Assembly: GCF_009765735.1 (NCBI RefSeq)
Contig: NZ_LMUW01000056.1
Coordinates: 1-64,000, forward strand
Direction of reading: 5' to 3'
Source: Xenophilus sp. L33
GTDB lineage: Bacteria; Pseudomonadota; Gammaproteobacteria; Burkholderiales; Burkholderiaceae_C
Length of the DNA stretch: 64,000 nt
Of this stretch, positions 49,066-57,376 are shown one piece after another. Position 1 is the stretch's first letter. Each line of letters opens with the position of its first letter. The translations under genes were made by a program, and so were the position numbers. The notes beneath the pieces were generated by a model that made no database searches, was not told where the DNA came from, and worked only from the letters and a program-made list of their open reading frames with translations.

Positions 49066-49647
49066 ATGGACCTCGTAGACTTCCCGCCGATGCTGCCCGA
49101 TGGGAGCTTTCTTGCTTTCGATCTGCCCGGTTGGATTTACGAAGTCAAGCTCGATGGCTATCGCATCACGGCACTGTGTGGAAACGGCAAGTGCCGGCTG
49201 CGCACGCGCAACGGTGCGGATGCAACGGCATGGTTTCCAGAGGTAGTTCGCAGCCTTGAGGCACTCAGGGGCGGCCCCTATATCGTCGACGGCGAGGTGT
49301 GCGTGTTCGACGACAGGGGGCGGAGCAATTTTTGGCTGCTGCGAGATCGAGCGCGACGTCGCCGCTGGTACCAGGACGCCGAACCGGTGGAGTACGCCAT
49401 CTTTGACTTGCTGGTACACAGCGGCACCGACATCACGGCCAAACCGCTCGGCTCGCGCAAGGTGCTGCTGGCTGGTCTTCTCGGGCAGCGACGCCAATCG
49501 ATCGAACATGTCCGCTACTTGGAGACGGTCACAGAGCGCTTGTTCGCCGAACCGGTTCTTGGCTCGGGCCTTGTCGCCAAGCGCATTGACAGCCCTTACA
49601 AGCCTGGCCTGCGGTCGACCGACTGGGTCAATATAGAGCCGGTCTGA
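49066..49647 (+). CDS. ATP-dependent DNA ligase-like protein (copy 2, decayed)
   Basis: The 193-residue protein matches copy 1 (43684-44313) along its length: FPPMLPDG...FDLPGWIYEVKLDGYR against FPPMLATER...FDLPGWIYEIKYDGWR. Motif I Lys (VKLDG) is kept. Motif IV is LGSGLVAKR, without the Glu of LEGLVAKR, and motif V is DWVNIE in place of DWVKIK. It ends soon after. So it is likely inactive as a ligase. Confidence 0.75.
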   Translation: MDLVDFPPMLPDGSFLAFDLPGWIYEVKLDGYRITALCGNGKCRLRTRNGADATAWFPEVVRSLEALRGGPYIVDGEVCVFDDRGRSNFWLLRDRARRRRWYQDAEPVEYAIFDLLVHSGTDITAKPLGSRKVLLAGLLGQRRQSIEHVRYLETVTERLFAEPVLGSGLVAKRIDSPYKPGLRSTDWVNIEPV

Positions 49648-49673
49648 CGCACTCGCCAAGAAGAGATTTTCGA

Positions 49674-51422
49674 TCAGAGTTGCGCCTGCCAGGGCAGCCC
49701 GCGCATGCGCTCTCGTTTTTCTTCTTCATCGAAGTGCGTCAATGTGGGTTTGATGAGGTCGCTGCGCGCGACGATTCCAACAAGCGGGCCCTTGTGCTGG
49801 TGGCGCAGAACCGGCAGCCGTTCCACCCGCAGGCGCGCCATGCGGGCCGCGACGCTGCGACAGCTTTCGCCCTGCCAAGCGGTTGCTGTCGATTGGCAGA
49901 CATCGCCGACTCGCACCATCAGATCGCTCGCGTATTGACCGGCCAGTATCGAGCGATCCACGATGCCGATCAATTCGCCGTCGCGCAGCACCGGAAAGGC
50001 GCGGTGTACCTGGGCGGCACCAAAATGGACAGCCAGGGCATCGCTCACCGGCATCGACGCGTCGATGGTGTGCACCTCCCGAGTCATGACCTCTTCAACA
50101 AAATGGCGCTCAAGCGGATCAATGCCATATTCGCGATAGATGTGGTACCCGCGGCGGGCGATCTTCTCGGTCAAGATCGAGCGACGCATGGTCAGCACCG
50201 TAAAGCCGTAGGCCACCGCCGAGGTCATGAGCAAGGGAAGCAGCGCATTGCTGTCGTGAGTAAGGCCGAAGGCAAAAACGGTGGCGGTCAACGGGGCGCG
50301 CATCACGCCGCCGAGCGTAGCCGCCATGCATACCAGCGGCCAAAGCAGCGGGTCGCTCACGGGCAGGAGGTGGGCAAGGGCCACGCCAAGCCCCGCCCCC
50401 ATCATGAGCAGCGGCGCGAGGACACCGCCGGACGTTCCCGAGCCGAGCGCGATAACCCAGATGATCGCCTTGACGCCGAGAAGGGCCAGCACGATTCCGA
50501 TAGCCAACCGATTGTTGAGCAGATCACCGATGACGTCATACCCCACTCCTAGAGCACGCGGCTCGAGATAGCCACCGACGCCGACCGCCAACCCGCCGAT
50601 TGCCGGCCACCACATCCAGTGCAACCGCAGCTTGCCGAACAGGTCTTCGACCTTGTACAGCGATGTCGACAGCAGCATCGCCAGTGCGCCGCAGGCCAGG
50701 CCCGCCACCACACAAAAAAGTAGCTCCATCGGTTCGGGTGACGCGGTCTGGAGGGGAAACAGCGGTGCGGCCCCCATCAGCAGGGGCCGCGCAAAACCTG
50801 CAACTGCGCACGCGACAGCGACTGGCAACAAGCTGCGAGGGCGCAACTCGAAAAGTAGCAACTCAACCGCGAGCAAGACGGCAGCGACCGGGGTGCCGAA
50901 GACCGCGGTCATGCCCGCGGTGGCCCCGGCAACCAACAGGGCCTTGCGTTCTGCCGCGCTCAGATGGAAATATTGGGCCAGCAGCGAGCCGATCGCTCCG
51001 CCGGTCATGATGATGGGACCCTCTGCACCGAAGGGTCCGCCACTGCCAATGACGATGCCCGAGGAGAGGGGCTTGAGCAGCGCGACCTTGGGCGACATCT
51101 TGCTCTTGCCGAACAGGATGGCCTCGATGGCTTCGGGGATGCCGTGGCCACGGATCTTGTCCGAGCCGTAGCGCGCCATGAACCCGACGATCAACCCGCC
51201 GACGACGGGAACCGCGATGACCCAGGCGCCGAGCGTGTTGCCTGCGGGCGAACGATCCGCCACTGAGACGCTCTGAAAGAAAAAGAGGTTTGTAAAGAAA
51301 CGGATCAGATCCAGCAGCACGTAGGCCGCAAGTGTGCTCAGTGCGCCGATCACGGCTGCCATGGCAGTGATGCGCAGCAACCGGGTGTTAAGGGCGAAGT
51401 CGCCGCGGTCGGAATGGCTCAT
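49674..51422 (-). CDS. ClC-family chloride channel/antiporter with CBS domains
   Basis: The 582-residue membrane protein has the ClC signatures: GSGGPFGAEGPIIMTGG (the Glu is the external gate), GMTAVFGTPVAAVLLAVEL, and GSGTSGGVLAPLLMMGA. About ten or more membrane helices span residues 15-425. Two CBS domains follow (VMTREVHTIDASMP; RVERLPVLRHQHKGPLVGIV). The start overlaps the marR stop by four bases. It may extrude chloride or fluoride, but the selectivity motif is not decisive. Confidence 0.92.
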   Translation of the reverse strand: MSHSDRGDFALNTRLLRITAMAAVIGALSTLAAYVLLDLIRFFTNLFFFQSVSVADRSPAGNTLGAWVIAVPVVGGLIVGFMARYGSDKIRGHGIPEAIEAILFGKSKMSPKVALLKPLSSGIVIGSGGPFGAEGPIIMTGGAIGSLLAQYFHLSAAERKALLVAGATAGMTAVFGTPVAAVLLAVELLLFELRPRSLLPVAVACAVAGFARPLLMGAAPLFPLQTASPEPMELLFCVVAGLACGALAMLLSTSLYKVEDLFGKLRLHWMWWPAIGGLAVGVGGYLEPRALGVGYDVIGDLLNNRLAIGIVLALLGVKAIIWVIALGSGTSGGVLAPLLMMGAGLGVALAHLLPVSDPLLWPLVCMAATLGGVMRAPLTATVFAFGLTHDSNALLPLLMTSAVAYGFTVLTMRRSILTEKIARRGYHIYREYGIDPLERHFVEEVMTREVHTIDASMPVSDALAVHFGAAQVHRAFPVLRDGELIGIVDRSILAGQYASDLMVRVGDVCQSTATAWQGESCRSVAARMARLRVERLPVLRHQHKGPLVGIVARSDLIKPTLTHFDEEEKRERMRGLPWQAQL

Positions 51423-51844
51423 GGCATGGACGGGTAGTTGAGCTGGGGAACCTGAAAGGTGCTTCCTAGCGATTTCAGTTCGGCGCGGTGTAGCGCGGCC
51501 AGGCGGTGCAGGAGTTGCTCTCCTCCGGTCAAAAGATGTACCTCCACTTGTCGCCGATCGCTTGTGCTGGGCCTGCGCTCGACCAGATGAAGAGCCTCGC
51601 AACGCGATACCAGCGCGACGGCGCCATGAGCCTGCATCTGTAGACGCTCGGCGAGCTCTCCGACCGACGCCCACGCGCGACCGGGAAAACCCTTGATGTG
51701 CAGCATCAGCAGGTATTGCTGCGGCGTGATGCCTTCGGCCAAGGCCGCCCGTTCGGAGAAGCGCTCGAAGCATCGCATCTGATAGCGGAACTCGGACAAG
51801 GTTTCGAAATGGGACTTGGTCAGCGGGCGGGATGCGACAGACAT
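51419..51844 (-). CDS. MarR-family transcriptional regulator
   Basis: The 141-residue protein has a winged helix-turn-helix (SVGELAERLQMQAHGAVALVSR, then the wing RPSTSDRRQVEVHLLTGGEQ). It is the first gene of marR-clc. A palindrome lies 40 bases before the start and may be its own operator. Confidence 0.85.
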   Translation of the reverse strand: MSVASRPLTKSHFETLSEFRYQMRCFERFSERAALAEGITPQQYLLMLHIKGFPGRAWASVGELAERLQMQAHGAVALVSRCEALHLVERRPSTSDRRQVEVHLLTGGEQLLHRLAALHRAELKSLGSTFQVPQLNYPSMP

Positions 51845-51883
51845 CGTGGAATAGCCAGAAAGAAACTTGAGATAGCGTTTTAT

Positions 51884-51896
51884 ATCACGTCGTGAT
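51884..51896. promoter_or_regulatory. Palindrome upstream of marR (operator candidate)
   Basis: ATCACGTCGTGAT is a perfect 6-base inverted repeat around a central T. It lies next to TATAAA on the minus strand, which could be a -10 box, in the region between marR and the divergent macrodomain-like gene. Auto-control by MarR is plausible. Confidence 0.5.
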
Positions 51897-52020
51897 GTAA
51901 CCAGATCACTACGCTTCGACCTCTTGTCGAAGAATAGAGCCGTTCGCACGCTGAATCGCAGGTCTCCGATATGCTCCGGTCGCGCGCCACGGTGGCGAAG
52001 CCCGTCGAAGAAACGAAAAG

Positions 52021-53040
52021 ATGAACTGGTTCGAGCGCCTCACTGGCTTCAAGGAAGCCAACTTCGCGGACGCCCAGGCGCGCCTGGAAGTCGACGGCCC
52101 GATGCTTCGCTCGAAGGTCAACGGCAAGACCTACAGCATCGGCAGCTTCGAGATGGCCTCGCTGGCCGACCTGCGCGCCCAGGTGGCCGCCGGCTCGGGC
52201 CCGGCGGGCCGGCTGCGCGTCAGCATCGTGCAGGGCGACGTGCGCCGCATGCACCAAGCGCCCGAGTACGCCGGCGCGGTATTCCAGGTCGCCAGTCAGT
52301 TCAACGCCCTCGAAATGGTCGGCCCCGACGTGACCCCGGAGCACGGCGTCACAAGATACGAGCACGATTCAACCCAAGGCCCGCGTTGCGCCATGGCCGC
52401 CGGAGCCGCGACCATCTTCCGCAACTACTTCGTGCCGGTCGGCGACCAGACCGGCCAGACGGCCACGCGGCAACTTGACGGCATCGCCGACCTCGGTGCG
52501 GCCTTGAGCGAGGCGCTCGGCAGGCCCGTGGCCGACCTTTGGGACATGCGCAACGGCTACTGTCTCGCCATTCGCGAAGGCCTCGACCTGATCGCCGAGC
52601 ACCTGCGCGGCCTCGCTCCCCAACAGATCGACGCGCTGGCCGGCAAGCTGCGCATCGGGCTGCACCAGGACGTCGAGGTCACCGATGCGCCGACGAGCCT
52701 GGGCCCGATCGTCTCGCAGGCCTTCTGCAGCGCGCTGCCAGTGGCCTACAGCCGCGTGCCGGCGCGGCACTGGCAGCCCTTCGCGCAGTTGGTGCTCGAT
52801 GGGGCATACCAAAGCACGCTGCTGGCCGCCGTGCTCAACGCCCGACGCGGCGCATCCAACATCGTGCTGCTGACCCTGCTCGGCGGCGGCGCCTTCGGCA
52901 ACGACGACGCATGGATTCATACAGCGATCCGGCGCGCGGCCGCCAAGGTCCAGGCGTTCGACCTTGACGTCCGGCTGGTGAGCTACGGGGCGCCGTCGGC
53001 CGGCCTCAAGGCCCTTGCACAGGGGCTGCAGGCAGCCTGA
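52021..53040 (+). CDS. Macrodomain-like protein
   Basis: The 339-residue protein has no signal or membrane part. It shows VSIVQGDVRRMHQAPEYAGA, FQVASQFNALEMVGPDVTPE, then RYEHDSTQGPRCAMAAGAAT with RNYFV, and near the end VLLTLLGGGAFGNDDAWIHT. The last part looks like the phosphate-binding loop of macrodomains that bind ADP-ribose. Similar proteins occur scattered in bacteria and eukaryotes. ADP-ribose binding is inferred, not shown. It is divergent from marR. Confidence 0.55.
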   Translation: MNWFERLTGFKEANFADAQARLEVDGPMLRSKVNGKTYSIGSFEMASLADLRAQVAAGSGPAGRLRVSIVQGDVRRMHQAPEYAGAVFQVASQFNALEMVGPDVTPEHGVTRYEHDSTQGPRCAMAAGAATIFRNYFVPVGDQTGQTATRQLDGIADLGAALSEALGRPVADLWDMRNGYCLAIREGLDLIAEHLRGLAPQQIDALAGKLRIGLHQDVEVTDAPTSLGPIVSQAFCSALPVAYSRVPARHWQPFAQLVLDGAYQSTLLAAVLNARRGASNIVLLTLLGGGAFGNDDAWIHTAIRRAAAKVQAFDLDVRLVSYGAPSAGLKALAQGLQAA

Positions 53041-53055
53041 GGGGCGTCGCGCCGG

Positions 53056-53610
53056 TCAGGCTACATCGAGCGGCCGTGGCTGCAAGACGTCGAAGGCGGA
53101 TTCCAGACGCTTCAACACGCTTCTTCCGGGGACCACCTTGACAATGTGCGACGTGGTGGTCGAGACCGCCCCACACAACGTGGACAAGTCGGCCCGATCC
53201 TTCACGAAGTCCTTCACGAAGTAAGCAGGCCAAGTCTGATCGAGCGTGAACATGAAGTCGGCCCGTTCGCCATGCTCAAGCCGCTTCGGCGTCACGGCGC
53301 CCTGCCGGCCCTCGATGTTCTGGACGGCCAGACGCTCAGCCCCTTTTTCGCCGACGCTCCAGCCGACCGAACTGATCGTGGCCGCGCGCTCGCCCATGTT
53401 CACGACCATGAAGCCGATGGTCTGATAGCGGGGCGGCACGCCACCGGGCGTGATGATGTCGTACACCTCGACCGACACGGTGATGTCGACGCGGCGCCGC
53501 GTCTTTTCGAGCTGCAGGGCGACGACGACCGCCCCGACGGTTCCGGCCCCCGCAACCCAGGTGCCAACCGCGTTGAAGAAGTTGAGCCACTGGTCGGCAT
53601 GAAAACTCAT
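53056..53610 (-). CDS. Hypothetical membrane-anchored protein
   Basis: The 184-residue protein starts MSFHADQWLNFFNAVGTWVA and has one membrane helix (VAGAGTVGAVVVALQLEKTRR). The following domain is strand-rich (VDITVSVEVYDIITPGGVPP, GFMVVNMGERAATISSVGWS). The pattern resembles small bacterial proteins with a short helix followed by an Ig-like fold. No family recognised. It converges on the macrodomain-like gene. Confidence 0.55.
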   Translation of the reverse strand: MSFHADQWLNFFNAVGTWVAGAGTVGAVVVALQLEKTRRRVDITVSVEVYDIITPGGVPPRYQTIGFMVVNMGERAATISSVGWSVGEKGAERLAVQNIEGRQGAVTPKRLEHGERADFMFTLDQTWPAYFVKDFVKDRADLSTLCGAVSTTTSHIVKVVPGRSVLKRLESAFDVLQPRPLDVA

Positions 53611-53764
53611 CGTGATGCCCGGTCTGTGAGGTGGGCGCACTATGCCAGCGGGTGGCGTCCGCCTGGCACCACGAGCGCGACTGCCTCGAGAAAGTGTGCA
53701 AAACGCACGGCCGAGCGTGGGCGGGCTGCTTCTAAGATCAGGCACCGATCAGCTTGGAGCAGCC

Positions 53765-54121
53765 ATGGAGGAAGAAGTTTTCCTGAAGATGGACACCGTC
53801 GTGGTGTCCTCCACCCGTGTCGTTCTCGGCCGGCAAACGTTCGCGACCAGGAACATCGGCTCAGTGGCGGTGAAGGACGTTTCGATCGGGTTCGCCCCCT
53901 TCCTGCTCGCGGCGATCGCCATTGCCTGCTTGGTAAACGACGCCAAGCCATTCGGCGTGATTTTGCTGATCGGCACCGCGATCTACGCGTATGCCCGGTA
54001 CGGAAAGCAGACGATGACGATCGTCGCCGGCGGCGGGGAAGTCGTCGCGCTCAAGGAGCAGCCGAAAGCCTTCGTGCAGCGGGTCAGCGAGGCGATCGAG
54101 AGGGCGATAGCGGTCCGGTAG
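53765..54121 (+). CDS. DUF6232-family membrane protein
   Basis: The 118-residue protein starts MEEEVFLKMDTVVVSSTRVV and has two membrane helices in the middle (FAPFLLAAIAIACLVND; FGVILLIGTAIYAYARYG). VSSTRVVLGRQTFATRNIGS is the DUF6232 signature. The ATG at 53765 is chosen, as the upstream frame is not conserved. Function unknown. Confidence 0.7.
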   Translation: MEEEVFLKMDTVVVSSTRVVLGRQTFATRNIGSVAVKDVSIGFAPFLLAAIAIACLVNDAKPFGVILLIGTAIYAYARYGKQTMTIVAGGGEVVALKEQPKAFVQRVSEAIERAIAVR

Positions 54122-54171
54122 CAATCGGTGCCCGAGCGCCACCAGCGTCGCTCGCAAGCGACACATACCGG

Positions 54172-54825
54172 GTGCGGACCTTGAGCAGTGAACGGCTAGG
54201 CGAGTTGCTGCGCCAATCGGCATTGTTGGACGACGATGTGGCAAAGCTGCTTCAAAAGTGCGAGGCCACCACTCGACGCACGGTCATCAGCTTGGCGCTG
54301 TGCAACGCCGCCTTTGAGCACGCAATTAGCCAGCGCATCCTGATCGAACTTGACTTGACCGGAACCGCGCTGGCGCTCGCCCGTCTGCATTTCGAGGCCG
54401 TCGTTCGGGCCGCCTGGACGGGGCAAGGCGCGTCCGAAAGCTGGATCAATGAGTTCAGCACACCCGTCGCCGGCGCGAGCCTTCGTGAGCCGATCAAGGG
54501 ACCGCCAATTCCGTCGATGCTGGACACCTTCGCACGGCACGCGCCGGACGTCGCGGCTCAGTTCCGCAGGCTGTACGGCGCCATCGAGGGCATGCACTCG
54601 TTCGTGCATGGTGGCATTCAAGCGGTTGGTCATGCCTTGCAGCCGTACCCGGCGGAGAGCTTGGAGTCGGTGCTCCGCAACCGGAACTTGCTGCAGCTAT
54701 ACACAGCCAACTGCGCAGTTGTCGTCACACAGAACGGCCGCCTACTGCCTCGCCTGCGTCTGCTGCAGGAAAAGCACCACGGCTGCATGCCGCCGGTCGC
54801 AGGGCCGCTTCTCACGACGACATAG
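54172..54825 (+). CDS. DUF6988-like helical protein
   Basis: The 217-residue helical protein starts with GTG. The blocks LHFEAVVRAAWTGQGASESW, IPSMLDTFARHAP and MHSFVHGGIQAVGHAL fit DUF6988 (former AbiV/HEPN-like family pattern, R-A-A-W...Y/F-V-H-G-G-I). Function unknown; proteins with this pattern are often in defence islands. Upstream coding frame to 53146 is antisense to other genes. Confidence 0.65.
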   Translation: MRTLSSERLGELLRQSALLDDDVAKLLQKCEATTRRTVISLALCNAAFEHAISQRILIELDLTGTALALARLHFEAVVRAAWTGQGASESWINEFSTPVAGASLREPIKGPPIPSMLDTFARHAPDVAAQFRRLYGAIEGMHSFVHGGIQAVGHALQPYPAESLESVLRNRNLLQLYTANCAVVVTQNGRLLPRLRLLQEKHHGCMPPVAGPLLTTT

Positions 54826-55056
54826 CCCCTGTCGGCCGCCCGCACCCACAAGGCTCAAGGAAGGGCCGCCTCGAAGTCCTCGGGCACCGAGCGCCCGACT
54901 GGGCGCGTCACATCGCTACAGCGCCGCCAACCGCGCCAGGGCCTTGCGAACGGCCGTCGGCGTCCAGGTATCGACCGCGACGCCACAGAACGCAGCGCCA
55001 GCACGGAGCACCAGCACCGTCCGAAAACGAGCGACTGTGGTCAGGACAGCGGAGCA

Positions 55057-55089
55057 TGTTCAAAAAATAGTGGACTCTTGTTTTGAACA
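55057..55089. repeat. Inverted repeat before the resolvase (res site candidate)
   Basis: TGTTCAAAA at 55057-55065 and TTTTGAACA at 55081-55089 are perfect 9-base arms with a 15-base spacer. The pair lies 54 bases before the serine recombinase start. Two CGGTCACCAA copies follow (55101-55110 and near 55115). The 54826-55142 stretch contains no gene. Confidence 0.6.
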
Positions 55090-55142
55090 GGGGCACAGTC
55101 CGGTCACCAATTTCGGTCACCAACCGCCAGGAACACAAGATC

Positions 55143-55724
55143 ATGTCCCGCGTTTTTGCCTACTGCCGCGTGAGCACCGCCGAGCAGCACACCTCGAACC
55201 AAGCCCAGGAAATTGCTGCCGCCGGCTTCGCGATCACGCCGGCGCGCATCGTTGCCGAAACCATTTCGGGCTCCACGGCGGCGTCCGAGCGCGCTGGCTT
55301 CGCCAAGCTGCTGGACAAGCTGGAGGCCGGCGACGTGCTGGTGGTGACCAAGCTGGACCGGCTCGGCCGTAACGCGATGGATGTGCGCGCCACGGTCGAG
55401 GCCCTGGCCGGCATGGGCGTTCGCGTTCACTGCCTCGCGCTCGGTGGCGTCGATCTGACCAGCGCGGCAGGCAAGATGACCATGCAAGTGCTCGGCGCGG
55501 TCGCCGAGTTCGAACGCGACCTGCTGATCGAGCGCACCCAGGCCGGGCTGGCGCGCGCAAAGGCCGAAGGCAAGACGCTCGGCCGACCGAAGGCCCTTGA
55601 CGATGCGATGCGCCAGGAGGCGCTGCAACGCCTCGCCGCCGGGGAAGCGGTCGCCGCTGTGGCGCGGGCGTTGAAGACGAGCCGCGCCACGATCATGCGC
55701 TGCCGAGACAGCGCCCCAGCCTGA
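55143..55724 (+). CDS. Serine recombinase, resolvase/invertase family
   Basis: The 193-residue protein starts MSRVFAYCRVSTAEQHTSNQ with catalytic Ser in CRVST. The conserved VVTKLDRLGRNAMDVRA and GGVDLTSAAGKMTMQVLGAV segments and the C-terminal HTH (AAVARALKTSRATIMR) are complete. It resembles Tn3-type resolvases. The start at 55143 lacks upstream resolvase sequence in the longer frame. No transposase is near, so it may resolve island dimers. Confidence 0.92.
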   Translation: MSRVFAYCRVSTAEQHTSNQAQEIAAAGFAITPARIVAETISGSTAASERAGFAKLLDKLEAGDVLVVTKLDRLGRNAMDVRATVEALAGMGVRVHCLALGGVDLTSAAGKMTMQVLGAVAEFERDLLIERTQAGLARAKAEGKTLGRPKALDDAMRQEALQRLAAGEAVAAVARALKTSRATIMRCRDSAPA

Positions 55725-55743
55725 GCGCGCTGGGCCGCCGGCG

Positions 55744-55986
55744 TCAGGCGGGCGGCCCGCCTTCGACCAGCACCCAGCCGCAGCCGTCCTGGCGCTCGTA
55801 GCGCTGCCCGAAGCCCCACCCCCAGGCCGCGCCGGCGCAGCACGGCAGGCAGAGCAGCCCCCAGGCGCCGCCGGTGCCGGGCACTTCGACGTCACCAAAG
55901 CCAGCCTCGCCGGCGAGCGGCCGCTGGCAGAGGTCGCAGACGCCGATCGGGCCGGCGAAGTAGACCGGTACCGGCCCGGCAGTCAC
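55744..55986 (-). CDS. Hypothetical Cys-rich protein
   Basis: The 80-residue protein (GTG start) reads VTAGPVPVYFAGPIGVCDLC and has two CxxC pairs (CDLC and CLPCC) suggesting a zinc ribbon. Its start overlaps the stop of the next gene (GTGA). No family recognised. Confidence 0.5.
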   Translation of the reverse strand: MTAGPVPVYFAGPIGVCDLCQRPLAGEAGFGDVEVPGTGGAWGLLCLPCCAGAAWGWGFGQRYERQDGCGWVLVEGGPPA

Positions 55987-56480
55987 TTGAGCCGCGAGGC
56001 GCCTTCGCGCGTGCCGAGCAGGGCCTTGGTGGCGTCGTTGAGGATGACGGTCATGCGGCGCTGCGCTTCGCCCTCCAGCATCCGGCCTTGGCCGACCTCG
56101 ACGGCGTTCTCGATGATGACGCTGGCGATCACCACGAAGAAGGCGAAGGAGGACCGCTCCAGGCCTTCGACGTTCGGGCAGATCGCGCGCAGGTAGATGC
56201 CGAGCCGGCGCCGCGAATTCCACGGCTGGGGCACGTAGCCCGCGTCTTCGCCCATAAAGATCGCCTCGTAGCGGCGCGCCAGAGCGTGCACCTGGACCTC
56301 GGCCGCGTCTTCGCTGCCGGCGCGGCCATCCTGGAACTCCGCCAGGATCGACAGCGCGCTGGACATGAAGTCGCGCAGCAGCCGGTCGACCACGGTCGGG
56401 CTGCCCAGGTAGTTGCCGGCCTGCACGGTGTCGGCGACCAGCTTGAGGCCGTCCTGCAGGTTGATCTGTTCGCGGTCCAT
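55983..56480 (-). CDS. Hypothetical helical protein
   Basis: The 165-residue protein starts MDREQINLQDGLKLVADTVQ. It is helical with a hydrophobic stretch (SSFAFFVVIASVIIENAVEVG). AAAGGA lies about eight bases before the ATG at 56480, preferred over two upstream ATG. No family recognised. Coupled to 55744-55986. Confidence 0.6.
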   Translation of the reverse strand: MDREQINLQDGLKLVADTVQAGNYLGSPTVVDRLLRDFMSSALSILAEFQDGRAGSEDAAEVQVHALARRYEAIFMGEDAGYVPQPWNSRRRLGIYLRAICPNVEGLERSSFAFFVVIASVIIENAVEVGQGRMLEGEAQRRMTVILNDATKALLGTREGASRLK

Positions 56481-56551
56481 GGGCATTCCTTTCATCGGCC
56501 GGCGGCGGCCGGACGCGGGCAGCCTACCCTCACGCGGGAGCTGCCCAGGCG

Positions 56552-56887
56552 CTACCGCTGCAGGGCCGTCAGTTCGGCCCAGACCCTGCCGTAGAGCGCT
56601 TCGCGGGCGTGGCCCTGCGACCGGCCGACTTCACTTTTGAAATTTTGGTAGCTGATGTCCTCGATCGCCAGCGCGAACGCGGATGCCACCGCCGCCTTGG
56701 GCGCCCTGGCTCTGAACTTGTAGTCGCTCAGCTTCGACTCCTTGACCGGTCCCATCGTCGGCAGCCAGCGCCGCCGAAGCACCTCAAGGTCGCCTCGTAC
56801 CCGGCTGCGAACCGTCAGCACCCCCTGCTCGCGATCGCCCATTTTTTCAACAACGGAAAAAAATCCAAAACTCGTGATCAGCCACAT
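56552..56887 (-). CDS. Hypothetical small protein of mobile-element type
   Basis: The 111-residue protein starts MWLITSFGFFSVVEKMGDRE. GGGGAAG lies about eight bases upstream. The second half (IEDISYQNFKSEVGRSQGHA then YGRVWAELTALQR) is helical and basic. No named family recognised. Confidence 0.55.
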   Translation of the reverse strand: MWLITSFGFFSVVEKMGDREQGVLTVRSRVRGDLEVLRRRWLPTMGPVKESKLSDYKFRARAPKAAVASAFALAIEDISYQNFKSEVGRSQGHAREALYGRVWAELTALQR

Positions 56888-57052
56888 TTCGTCTTCCCCA
56901 AGACACCCGCCCGATCGGCGGTCGCGGACTGTAGCTCTGGTCCCGCCGGCAGGTCACGTGTGGCTCGCGAGCGCACGATTTTTTGAAGCGGGCAGCCGGA
57001 GCGCCCCAGGCGTGGGAATGCACGCGTGACGTCGAAGTCGACGAGCACGACC

Positions 57053-57298
57053 GGGGGGTTTCACGGGTTTCAAGGGTGTTTTCCAATCACCCCACGGGAA
57101 ATGTCACAGGCACACACACTGCCAATACATCTCAACACCTTCAAATCCATCTCTGACAAATCCTAATCAGCGCTTAGGAAAAAGACCCAAAACCCTTGAA
57201 ACCCCCGACCGGCCCTCCACCCCAGCAGCCGCTACAAGTGGCATTCGCCGGGCTGCAATGTTCGATAGCACATGCCGGCAAAACCCGTGAAACCCCCC
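57053..57298. repeat. Iteron-like repeats (possible replication origin)
   Basis: The unit ACCC[T/G]TGAAACC occurs four times in the gene-free stretch 56888-57376. Two tandem copies are on the minus strand at 57082-57053 (ACCCTTGAA then ACCCGTGAAACCCCC). One plus copy lies at 57189-57206 and one at 57280-57298. The strong run of similar short repeats next to a replication gene is typical for an initiator binding region. Confidence 0.6.
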
Positions 57299-57376
57299 TG
57301 CACACTGACCGGCTGGGAGCGGCCGCTTCTGGCCCACGAATGAAAAAGCGCCCCGGAGAGCGCTTGAAGATCATCA

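Noticed and set aside
53146..54171. Upstream extension of the DUF6988-like gene
   Set aside because: It is antisense to 53056-53610 and another frame of the DUF6232 gene; family length fits the GTG at 54172.
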